A stretch of DNA of 9,688 nucleotides from Deltaproteobacteria bacterium RIFCSPLOWO2_12_FULL_60_16 (GTDB taxonomy: Bacteria; Desulfobacterota; Binatia; UBA9968), in contig MGSR01000136.1 in the NCBI GenBank assembly GCA_001798565.1, positions 1,441-11,128 on the forward strand. The letters are read 5' to 3'. The notes beneath the pieces were generated by a model. The model saw only the letters and a list, made by a program, of their open reading frames with translations. It was not told the origin of the DNA and searched no databases. Made by a program: the position numbers and the translations under genes. Shown here one piece after another: positions 1 to 6,403 of this stretch; position 1 is the first letter of the stretch, and each line of letters begins with the position of its first letter.

Positions 1-206
1 GCCCGGGTCGCTTCCCACCCGTCCATGACCGGCATCCTCAGGTCCATAAAGATCAAATCGGGCCTTGCCCGGGCGGCGGTCTCGATGGCCTCTTTGCCGT
101 TCGAGGCGACGAGAATCTCATAGCCCAGTTGCTGAAGACGAAAGACCAGAAGCTCACGATTGTCCTCGTTGTCTTCGACAACCAGAATTTTTAATTTAGC
201 CGGCAT
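1..206 (-). CDS. CheY-like response regulator receiver domain (partial, runs off window)
   Basis: The first 68 residues of a receiver domain are visible and the gene continues past the left edge, so any output domain is unseen. The translation starts [20 protein letters not shown]. Glu11 and Asp12 form the acidic pocket, and Asp55 in the [12 protein letters not shown] stretch is the expected phospho-acceptor. The ATG at 206 is preceded by a purine-rich GGAGGGGAGAAG ribosome binding site. The gene lies 46 bases downstream of the receiver-kinase gene on the same strand, so the two are probably co-transcribed and this regulator is a likely target of that kinase. It is most similar in style to single-domain (DivK/CheY-type) receivers or to a receiver at the N-terminus of a larger hybrid. 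What is seen cannot separate these. Confidence 0.9.
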   Translation of the reverse strand, partial: MPAKLKILVVEDNEDNRELLVFRLQQLGYEILVASNGKEAIETAARARPDLIFMDLRMPVMDGWEATR

Positions 207-225
207 CTCTTTCTTCTCCCCTCCA

Positions 226-242
226 GCCGGCAGAATCCCGGC
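226..242. repeat. Short GCCGG/CCGGC inverted repeat between two signalling genes
   Basis: Five-base arms (226-230 and 238-242) flank a seven-base loop in the 46-base gap between the kinase stop and the response regulator start, just upstream of the ribosome binding site. In the transcript it could form a small GC-rich hairpin that tunes translation or mRNA processing. There is no T-run after it, so it does not look like a terminator. It may be chance in GC-rich sequence. Confidence 0.3.
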
Positions 243-252
243 ACGTCGAGCT

Positions 253-1362
253 CTAGTGCCTGAGCTCGGAGAACTCGCTTTTTTGCGTTGCTGCCCGGTA
301 TGGGACGCTCAAGAGGACATGGGTCCCTACATTGGGCTGGCTCCTGATCTCCAGGGTTCCGCCGAGAAAATCGGTGAGCCGGCGGGCCACCGTCAGTCCC
401 AAGCCCAGGCCGGAAAATTCCCGCCGCATGGAGCCGTCGAGCTGCTGAAAAGGTTGAAACATGCCTTCGATATGGTCGCGCGGGATCCCCACTCCCGTGT
501 CTATAATCTCCAGATCCACCACGCCCCGGTTGGCCGACCGGTGCACCTTCACCGTAATTTGTCCTTGGGCGGTAAACTTGACGGCGTTATGCAGCAGGTT
601 GTGGAAGATCCGGCTCACCTTGGCGGGGTCGCTCACAGTGCGCACCCCGCTGGCAGGCGACTGGATGGCCAGCTCGATCCCCTTTTCCTCCAACTGCTTC
701 GCGTACCGCTGGGCGATTTCCTTGGCCACCAGGCCGACCTCGAATTCCTTCTCCATCAAGGGAAGATCTCCGGAATTCAGCGACGTCAGACAGAGCACGT
801 TATCCACGAGCCCGAGCAGCTCCTCGGAATTCTTATAGACTTTCTCCAGCGCCCTGTGCTGCTCGTCGGTAAGCTTGCCGACGAGCTGGTCCAACAGAAT
901 GGAAACGAAGCCGATCACGACGCTCAGAGGGGTGCGCAGCTCGTGCGACACGTTGGCGAGAAATTCGGACTTTATCTCTCGCAGCTTCAATCGCGCGGCG
1001 CGGCGCTCCAGCGCGCGCCGCACTAAAGCGAGGATGTGCTGCACATCGAACGGCTTGGAGATATAGTCGAACGCGCCCAGCCTCAACCCCTCGATCGCCG
1101 TATCCATGGAGCCGTAACCGGTAATGATGATCGCCTCTATGTCCGGGTCGCGCTGCTTGATCTTCTCCAAGACCTTGGTTCCCGGAAGCCCGGGCATCTT
1201 CAGGTCCAGCGTCACCAGATCGATGGGGACCTGGTTGGCGATTTCGATCGCCTGCCCGCCGCGCTCCGCCGTGTACACGTTGAAATAGGGTTTGAGAATC
1301 ATCTTCAGCGATTCCCGCGGACCCATTTCGTCATCGACAATCAGGATGTTGGCTCTATCCAT
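253..1362 (-). CDS. Soluble hybrid histidine kinase (REC-HisKA-HATPase_c)
   Basis: The protein has 369 residues from the ATG at 1362. An N-terminal receiver (about 5-118) has DD at 10-11, phospho-acceptor Asp53 (TLDLKMPG) and Lys103. A HisKA domain follows (about 128-195) with His140 in VSHELRTPL. An HATPase_c domain (about 240-355) has N-box Asn255/Asn259, DTGVGIP at 288-294 and a GLGLGL lid motif near 318-323. All catalytic signatures look intact. There is no membrane segment, so it is cytoplasmic and probably controlled by phosphorylation of its own receiver. A TTG at 1377 would add five residues. The ATG is preferred because the predicted sigma54 transcription start near 1385 leaves only about 8 bases before the TTG. 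Neither start has a clear Shine-Dalgarno sequence. The CheY-like receiver gene downstream is the likely partner. Orphan REC-HK proteins of this layout are known to integrate signals in phosphorelays. Confidence 0.92.
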   Translation of the reverse strand: MDRANILIVDDEMGPRESLKMILKPYFNVYTAERGGQAIEIANQVPIDLVTLDLKMPGLPGTKVLEKIKQRDPDIEAIIITGYGSMDTAIEGLRLGAFDYISKPFDVQHILALVRRALERRAARLKLREIKSEFLANVSHELRTPLSVVIGFVSILLDQLVGKLTDEQHRALEKVYKNSEELLGLVDNVLCLTSLNSGDLPLMEKEFEVGLVAKEIAQRYAKQLEEKGIELAIQSPASGVRTVSDPAKVSRIFHNLLHNAVKFTAQGQITVKVHRSANRGVVDLEIIDTGVGIPRDHIEGMFQPFQQLDGSMRREFSGLGLGLTVARRLTDFLGGTLEIRSQPNVGTHVLLSVPYRAATQKSEFSELRH

Positions 1363-1396
1363 AATGTTGGAAGGCAAAAAACGGATTCTAATCGAG

Positions 1397-1411
1397 CAAT
1401 TGGTATGCCAG
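1397..1411 (-). promoter_or_regulatory. Sigma54 (-24/-12) promoter for the REC-kinase gene
   Basis: The minus strand reads TGGCATACCAATTGC followed by T. This matches the RpoN consensus (TGGCAC-N5-TTGCW) except for T in place of the last C of TGGCAC. The GG and GC dinucleotides are separated by exactly ten bases, as required. The expected transcription start is near 1385, giving a short leader before the ATG at 1362. The NtrC-type activator encoded immediately upstream is the obvious candidate enhancer-binding protein. Confidence 0.7.
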
Positions 1412-1422
1412 CGGGCAGAACA

Positions 1423-1444
1423 ACGTAACTGCCTGAATTTACGT
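1423..1444. repeat. ACGTAA-N10-TTACGT inverted repeat upstream of the sigma54 promoter
   Basis: Six-base arms at 1423-1428 and 1439-1444 have a 16-base centre-to-centre spacing. This puts them at roughly -38 to -59 relative to the predicted sigma54 start. It could be an operator for a dimeric regulator, but the arms are short and chance cannot be excluded. Confidence 0.3.
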
Positions 1445-1505
1445 AGTTTTCAAGACTGATAAGGGCGGGACCGGAGCCGAAATATGGCCAGCCCAAATAG
1501 GGAAG

Positions 1506-1556
1506 AAGCACTACTTATAGAGGAGCAGTACCTAACCTATACTAGGAATAGTGCTT
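1506..1556. promoter_or_regulatory. Candidate enhancer (upstream activating sequence) for the sigma54 promoter
   Basis: An eight-base inverted repeat, AAGCACTA (1506-1513) and TAGTGCTT (1549-1556), has arm centres 43 bases apart, about four helical turns. Between the arms lies a second dyad, CCTATACTAGG (1536-1546). The block sits about 120-170 bases upstream of the predicted sigma54 start, the usual distance for enhancer-binding protein sites. Identity as binding sites of the adjacent NtrC-type regulator is inferred from position and symmetry only. Confidence 0.45.
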
Positions 1557-1560
1557 TGGT

Positions 1561-1589
1561 CGGGAAATAACGCGGGAACAAATTTGCTC
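1561..1589. repeat. Direct repeat and near-palindrome just after the NtrC-type gene
   Basis: CGGGAA occurs at 1561-1566 and again at 1573-1578 (12-base period). It is followed by a 14-base near-palindrome, GAACAAATTTGCTC (1576-1589, one mismatched pair), that ends right beside the stop codon of the NtrC-type regulator. There is no T-tract and almost no loop, so it is not an intrinsic terminator. It could be part of a regulator binding region. Confidence 0.25.
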
Positions 1590-1590
1590 A

Positions 1591-2997
1591 CTAGCCGGAC
1601 AGTTTTGTGTCCTGCGGATCCTGATCGCTCTCGGTAATCTGCAGCTTTTCCATCCGGTAACGCAGCACTCTGCGGCTGGTTCCCAGCAGCGATGCCGCTT
1701 TGGTCTGGTTGAAGCCGGTCTTTTGGAGCGCCTTCAAGATCATCTCTCTCTCGAACTCATCCACGGCGTCGCTCAAGGGACTGGAGCCTTGCAGCACTTT
1801 TTCCTTTAAGGAGACAGTCTGGTCGCGAAATCGCATTCCCTCGGGAAGATCCGCCAGCGTGACGGTCTCGTGAGGAGACAAAATGGTGAGCCGCTCGACG
1901 AGGTTCTCCAGCTCCCTGACATTTCCGGGCCACGGGTGGGACATCACGCAGTCGATCACTTCGGGGGCGAGGATCCTGGGCGCTACCGCGCTCTCCTTGG
2001 CCTTGAGCTTGAGGAAATGATCGAGCAGCAAAAGGATATCCTCCCGCCGCTCCCTCAGGGGCGGGAGCTGCAGGGAGACCACGTTGAGCCGGTAAAAGAG
2101 ATCGCGGCGGAAGCCGCCGCTGCCGGCAAGCTTCTCCAGATCCCGGTTGCTGGCGGCAATCACCCGGACATCGACCTTGATCTCCTCGGTCCCGCCGAGA
2201 CGGGTAAAGGTCTCCATTTCCACGGCCCTGAGAAATTTGGCCTGAGTCCCCATGCCGAGCTCGCCGATCTCGTCGAGAAACAGCGTGCCGCCATGCGCCA
2301 GCTCGAAATGGCCGACCTTTCTTTGATGGGCGTTGGTAAAGGCGCCCTTCTCGTAGCCGAAAAGCTCGCTCTCGATCAACGTATCCGGCAGCGCCGCGCA
2401 GTTGATCACGACAAACGGCTTGGCGCACCGGTCGCTGTTGTAATGGATAGCGCGGGCAATCAACTCTTTTCCCGTGCCGCTCTCGCCGGTGATCAGGACG
2501 GTGCTCTTCCTGGCCGCCACCAAGGCCACGACTTTATAGATGTCCAGCATCGCCTTGGACTTGCCGACGATGTTCTCGATGCCGTATTTCCTCGCCACCT
2601 CCTCCTTGAGCCGCTCGAGCTCGCTGGAGAGCTGGGTCCTCTCGAGCGCCCGGCTCACCCTGAGGCGCAGCTCGTCCACGTCGAAAGGCTTGGTGACGTA
2701 ATCGAAGGCCCCTGACTCCTTCGCGGTAAACGCCGTGCGGGCGGTATTCAGCGCGGTCAGCATGATCACCTGCCCGGCGGGATGGAGCGCCTTGATCTGC
2801 TTCAGGGTATCGAGACCGTTGCCCCCCGGCATCAGAATGTCCAGGAGAATGATCTCGGGCTGCTCGTCGCGTGTTCTACGGAGCGCCTCCTCGCCGGATT
2901 TCGCCTCGCACAGCCGAAAGTCCTTGCCGAAGATCAGGCGAATCGATTCTCTTACTCCGGTCTCGTCATCGACGACCAGCATGCAGGGTTGACTCAT
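1591..2997 (-). CDS. NtrC-family sigma54-dependent response regulator (REC-AAA+-Fis HTH)
   Basis: This 468-residue protein has the full length and layout of the NtrC/ZraR/AtoC family. The receiver (about 5-118) has DDE at 10-12, phospho-acceptor Asp53 (LLDILMPG) and Lys103. The AAA+ domain (about 142-370) has Walker A GESGTGKE at 171-178, the sigma54-contact loop GAFTNA at 218-223, Walker B LFLDEIGEL near 239-247, FRRDLFYRL near the arginine finger, and WPGNVREL with the sensor II Arg. A Fis-type helix-turn-helix occupies about 423-452 (KAASLLGTSRRVLRYRMEKL). The loop differs from canonical GAFTGA by Asn for the second Gly, and the critical Phe and Thr remain. The ATG at 2997 follows GAGG at eight bases, and the gene lies 17 bases after the composite protein. 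It probably receives phosphate from the membrane kinase and activates the sigma54 promoter just downstream of its own gene. The specific target genes are inferred. Confidence 0.95.
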   Translation of the reverse strand: MSQPCMLVVDDETGVRESIRLIFGKDFRLCEAKSGEEALRRTRDEQPEIILLDILMPGGNGLDTLKQIKALHPAGQVIMLTALNTARTAFTAKESGAFDYVTKPFDVDELRLRVSRALERTQLSSELERLKEEVARKYGIENIVGKSKAMLDIYKVVALVAARKSTVLITGESGTGKELIARAIHYNSDRCAKPFVVINCAALPDTLIESELFGYEKGAFTNAHQRKVGHFELAHGGTLFLDEIGELGMGTQAKFLRAVEMETFTRLGGTEEIKVDVRVIAASNRDLEKLAGSGGFRRDLFYRLNVVSLQLPPLRERREDILLLLDHFLKLKAKESAVAPRILAPEVIDCVMSHPWPGNVRELENLVERLTILSPHETVTLADLPEGMRFRDQTVSLKEKVLQGSSPLSDAVDEFEREMILKALQKTGFNQTKAASLLGTSRRVLRYRMEKLQITESDQDPQDTKLSG

Positions 2998-3014
2998 TTT
3001 TTTCCTCGCCTCTC

Positions 3015-4919
3015 CTAAGCCACTGGTAGCTCCGCCTGGATCCGCACCTTTCCCCCATCGAGGTGGGTTACTTTCATTCCCCCGCCGTTTCGCTCCAGCA
3101 GGATCTTGGCGAGGAGCACCCGCAGCGGCACCGCGTCATCGCCCGCTTCGGAGGGGGAGATGTCGAGATACTGGCTCAGCGGGCTCATCCGTCCCCCCTC
3201 GAGCACGTAGGACACCTCCACTCTCCCGTCCCCTCCGACGTCGATTTGGATCTCGGCCGCGGGTCTGACCTGGGCCAGAACGGCGCGGAGCATATTCTTG
3301 AACGCGTAGCGGAGCTGCAGCTCGTCCGCGAATACCTCCGCGGCCTCATCTTTCCTCCCCCAGCGTATGGTGGCCCCTTTCCTGATGCAATCCGGGACAA
3401 TCTCCTCCAGGGCGCCGCGCACGTGCTCATAGAGGGAAATTTTACCGGCCGCAGGGTGGGTAAAGCGCGAAAAATCCAGCATGGCCTCCAGCAAATCGTC
3501 CATGCGCTCGATGTCGCTGCCCACTGTTTCCTGGAAACGAACCCGAAAGGCCGCATCGTCGAAACGGTCGCCCAGAAGCTGCGCAAAAGTCTTGATCGTC
3601 ACCATCGGATTTTTCAACTCGTGGGCAAGCTCGTTGATGAGAACCCTGATGTTCGGGGAATCGCCGTTGCCGGCCCGCGAAACGGGCGAGTAGCCATTTC
3701 CTGCGGGACTGGAAACCGCCGGAGGCTGCTTTTCCGCCTTCTCCGGAACGGCGGACTTCTGCTCCGCGGGCGGTCTCTCCTCGGCGGCCGGCCTCGGGGG
3801 AGGAGCGGCAGGAACAACGACGGCTTCCTCCCCCGTACCCAGGACCAGATCCGAAGCCTCGATGGTCTCTTTTCTCCGGACCGCCAGAGTCCTGGCGATC
3901 ACGGTCTCGAGCTCGCTCAGGTTTCCGAACCAAAGGTAGTTGCGGAGCCGCTCCACGGCGTCAGGAGAAAATTCGACCTTTTCCAAATTCAACCGCTCGC
4001 CGTATTCCTGGACCAGCGCGCCGGCAAGGGCAGGCACATCCTCGCGCCTGTCCCTGAGCGGCGGCAGGTGGAGCGTGAGCGTCGCCAGGCGATAATAGAG
4101 GGGACTCGAGAACTCTCGCCGGTAGACCTTTTCCAGCAGGTCGTCCTGCGAGCTCGACAACAGCCAGATCCGACTCCCTTTTTCTTCCTCCTCTTCCAAA
4201 AAACCCAACAGGGAAGCCTGGGCGGCGGGATCCAGCGCCTCCAGGTTGCTGAGAAATAAGGTAAGCCTCCGAGCGGCGCCGGCTTCGCCATGAAGCAGGC
4301 GGTCCATCTGCCTGAGGAGATAGCCTCGGTCAACCCCAGGGGCGTAGGCAGAGATCCACAGCCCCGCCTTGGCGTTCGCGGAGTGAATGGCCCGGGCTAT
4401 CTGTTCTTGGCCGCACCCCGCTTCCCCCGTAATAAGGATGGGCAGGGTCGTGAGCGCATACTTCCGGGCCAGGGCCGAAATCGCGGCCGAGACGTACGGA
4501 AAATCCAGATACCGGCGCGCGGGGCCCCTTCCCGGGGCCGCCGGGATAGATGGAGATAAAGTGGCGGCAGAGACGGCCAGAAGGCGATCTATCTTCTCTT
4601 TGAACGCGTACGGGTTGAAAGGCTTGACCAGGCACTCGATTCTCTCGCCCAATTCCTTCCAGGAGTCCGCGGACGCCTTCGAGTCCACGAGCACGAGAGC
4701 AGGGCAAGAGAGCTGTGCGGCGATCCTGCCCACCGCGGCCTTGTTCTCCGCCAGTCCCTGCGGAACCCCCAGGACCACGAGATCCGCCTGCTCGTCGGAG
4801 AGAGACAGATCATTGCCGGGGAGAGGCGGGCGCTGGACGACGGTAAAATCACGCCCTAGCAGCAGGCCGAGCGTCTCTCGCACTGCCCGGGACTCGTCAA
4901 CGACCAGAATCCGCTTCAT
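3015..4919 (-). CDS. Composite signalling pseudo-enzyme: degenerate REC, degenerate AAA+, HisKA, degenerate ATPase
   Basis: The protein has 634 residues. The N-terminal receiver fold (about 1-115) has acidic-pocket Asp8-Glu9 and Lys99, but the phospho-acceptor position in LVVLGVPQG is Gly51. A sigma54-activator-like AAA+ region follows (about 135-345). Its Walker A reads GEAGCGQE (Lys replaced by Gln171), the GAFTGA loop segment is missing, Walker B reads LFLSNLEAL (Asp-Glu replaced by Ser-Asn), and the sensor II region reads WFGNLSEL (Arg lost). A Pro/Ala/Glu-rich linker (about 362-420) leads to a HisKA domain with an intact H-box, LAHELKNPMV (His433). The ATPase-like end keeps Asn542 but lacks the second N-box Asn and the DxGxG and GxGL motifs. 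There is no Fis helix-turn-helix. The ATG at 4919 overlaps the kinase gene by 23 bases. It is probably an adaptor, decoy or phosphotransfer partner of the adjacent kinase rather than an active enzyme. A full-length, uninterrupted frame argues against it being a pseudogene. Confidence 0.85.
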   Translation of the reverse strand: MKRILVVDESRAVRETLGLLLGRDFTVVQRPPLPGNDLSLSDEQADLVVLGVPQGLAENKAAVGRIAAQLSCPALVLVDSKASADSWKELGERIECLVKPFNPYAFKEKIDRLLAVSAATLSPSIPAAPGRGPARRYLDFPYVSAAISALARKYALTTLPILITGEAGCGQEQIARAIHSANAKAGLWISAYAPGVDRGYLLRQMDRLLHGEAGAARRLTLFLSNLEALDPAAQASLLGFLEEEEEKGSRIWLLSSSQDDLLEKVYRREFSSPLYYRLATLTLHLPPLRDRREDVPALAGALVQEYGERLNLEKVEFSPDAVERLRNYLWFGNLSELETVIARTLAVRRKETIEASDLVLGTGEEAVVVPAAPPPRPAAEERPPAEQKSAVPEKAEKQPPAVSSPAGNGYSPVSRAGNGDSPNIRVLINELAHELKNPMVTIKTFAQLLGDRFDDAAFRVRFQETVGSDIERMDDLLEAMLDFSRFTHPAAGKISLYEHVRGALEEIVPDCIRKGATIRWGRKDEAAEVFADELQLRYAFKNMLRAVLAQVRPAAEIQIDVGGDGRVEVSYVLEGGRMSPLSQYLDISPSEAGDDAVPLRVLLAKILLERNGGGMKVTHLDGGKVRIQAELPVA

Positions 4920-6396
4920 CGACTTGAGGGCGACCCTTCGCCGCCCGCTGACCTGGCTGTCTTACCGGTAAATTGATGAGAAAGGTTGTCCCCTTGCCAA
5001 CCTGGCTTTCCACGACGATATATCCCCCATGCTCTTGCACGATCTGATGGGAGATGGAGAGCCCGAGCCCGCTCCCGTCCTTTTTGGTGGTGAAGAAGGG
5101 GTTGAAAATGTCCTCTATATCCTTTTCAGGAATACCCGCACCGGAATCACGGACCTCAATCTGAACGTACTGTTCGGTCCCGTTCTTGCTGAAGAGCCGC
5201 GTCGACACCTCAACGACCCCGCGCCCCTCAATCGATTGCAGCGCATTCAGGATAACGTTCATGGATACCTGTTTTATCTGTTCCTTGTCAATAAAAATCT
5301 TCGGCAGATCCAGAGAGAGGTGCCGGTACATCGCAACTTCTCTCTCCTTCGCCTCGGTATCCAGGATGCGCACGATGCCGTCGACGATCTCGTTGGCGTC
5401 CTCCTCCGAGACGTTCGGCGTCGACGGACGCGCGAAGCTGAGCAGGTCGTTGATCAAGCCGCAGATGCGGTCGACCTCTTTGAGCGCCAGGGCCTGGAAA
5501 CTGTTGCGGAACTCCGGCTCCTGATAGCGCTCGGGCAGGAGCTGGGTGAAGGTACGAATCGCCACCAGCGGGTTGCGGATCTCATGCGCCAGCCCCGCGG
5601 TCAGCATGCCCAGGGAAGAGAGTCGGTCGGCCCGGCGGATGATGCTTTGGGACTGCCTGAGTTCCCTTTCCCTATGCATGAGCCGCTCGGCCATCTGATC
5701 AAAGGCCGCGGCCAGGTTTCCGATCTCATCGCTCCTTTTGACGCCAACCCGATACTGGAGATCGCCCTGCTCGATGCGCTTCGCTCCCTCGGTCAACCGC
5801 GCTATCGGCCCGGTAATCCTCTCCGCGATAGCGAGGATCGCCAGCAATCCCAACACGAAGATGGTCGCCGAAATCCCGAGGGTCTTCAGGGTAATCACCC
5901 TGATTTCGCGAAAAATGGGGTTGAGGTCCAACCCTAGCCGGATTCCCCCTAACTTTTGGTGGCCCAAGACGACCGGCTTGGAGATGTGCAAAATCCCCTT
6001 CTTGTGGTCGACATCGACGAGGATCTCGTTAGATTCTACGATCCTCTGGCTCAGCTCGTCGGGCAACTTCGCGAGGTAGAGCCGCCTGTCATAATGATAG
6101 TCCCCTACGATTCTGCCTTGGTCGTCGTAGACGTAGGCGTAATCCACATTCGGCAGAGCCTTCGCCTCGCGGGCGATCGTTTCGAGCTGAAATATATCGA
6201 GCCTGTAAAGAGGCGCGGTAACGCTCAGCTCCATCAGGTTGATGCTGGCCTTGGCCCTTTCCACCATCTGGTCTAGGAGCAGGTTCCTCTGCGAACGGAT
6301 GGTGAGGTAGGCAAGAGTGCCCACCGCAACGAGATCGAAGACTGCGAGGGCGAGGAAGATTTTTAGCTTAAGGCTCGGCTTGATCCTTAGATTCAC
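4897..6396 (-). CDS. Membrane sensor histidine kinase (periplasmic sensor-HAMP-HisKA-HATPase_c)
   Basis: The protein has 499 residues. Transmembrane helix 1 is at about 12-33. A periplasmic region of roughly 135 residues has a Cache/CHASE8-like look (NVDYAYVYDDQGRIVGD at 83-99). Transmembrane helix 2 is at about 172-191, HAMP at about 190-245, and HisKA has His271 in LAHEIRNPLV. HATPase_c has Asn380/Asn384, DSGAGIP at 417-423, FFTTK at 434-438 and GSGLGL at 441-446. All kinase motifs are intact, in the style of NtrB/ZraS-type kinases that partner NtrC regulators. The start is a GTG at 6396. A TAAGG ribosome binding site overlaps the stop of the binding-protein gene seven bases upstream, so the two are translationally close. 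The periplasmic binding protein is the likely ligand presenter and the NtrC-type regulator the likely target. Both partnerships are inferred from gene order. Confidence 0.93.
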   Translation of the reverse strand: MNLRIKPSLKLKIFLALAVFDLVAVGTLAYLTIRSQRNLLLDQMVERAKASINLMELSVTAPLYRLDIFQLETIAREAKALPNVDYAYVYDDQGRIVGDYHYDRRLYLAKLPDELSQRIVESNEILVDVDHKKGILHISKPVVLGHQKLGGIRLGLDLNPIFREIRVITLKTLGISATIFVLGLLAILAIAERITGPIARLTEGAKRIEQGDLQYRVGVKRSDEIGNLAAAFDQMAERLMHRERELRQSQSIIRRADRLSSLGMLTAGLAHEIRNPLVAIRTFTQLLPERYQEPEFRNSFQALALKEVDRICGLINDLLSFARPSTPNVSEEDANEIVDGIVRILDTEAKEREVAMYRHLSLDLPKIFIDKEQIKQVSMNVILNALQSIEGRGVVEVSTRLFSKNGTEQYVQIEVRDSGAGIPEKDIEDIFNPFFTTKKDGSGLGLSISHQIVQEHGGYIVVESQVGKGTTFLINLPVRQPGQRAAKGRPQVDEADSGR

Positions 6397-6403
6397 TCGG
6401 ACC

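Noticed and set aside
160..1026. 288-codon plus-strand open frame
   Set aside because: It is antisense to the REC-kinase and CheY-like genes, whose domain motifs are clear. Its own translation shows no recognisable motif and reflects GC-rich codon bias.
1450..1470. IHF site between enhancer and sigma54 promoter
   Set aside because: A TATCAG-like half is present on the minus strand, but the required TTR at the correct spacing is not.
1576..1589. Intrinsic terminator after the NtrC-type gene
   Set aside because: The near-palindrome is AT-rich with essentially no loop and no following T-run on the coding strand.
1870..2715. 281-codon plus-strand open frame
   Set aside because: It is the mirror of the NtrC-type AAA+ region and has no motif or convincing ribosome binding site of its own.
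3063..4259. 398-codon plus-strand open frame
   Set aside because: It is antisense to the composite protein. The Arg/Gly/Pro-rich translation has no domain signature, and the minus-strand frame carries the recognisable receiver, AAA+ and HisKA motifs.
3015..4919. Composite protein as a frameshift fusion of two genes or a decaying pseudogene
   Set aside because: One continuous frame runs from a proper receiver start through the linker to the end with no internal stop, and the linker looks like a normal Pro/Ala/Glu-rich spacer.
5029..5937. 302-codon plus-strand open frame
   Set aside because: It is antisense to the kinase HAMP-HisKA-HATPase region and is a compositional shadow.
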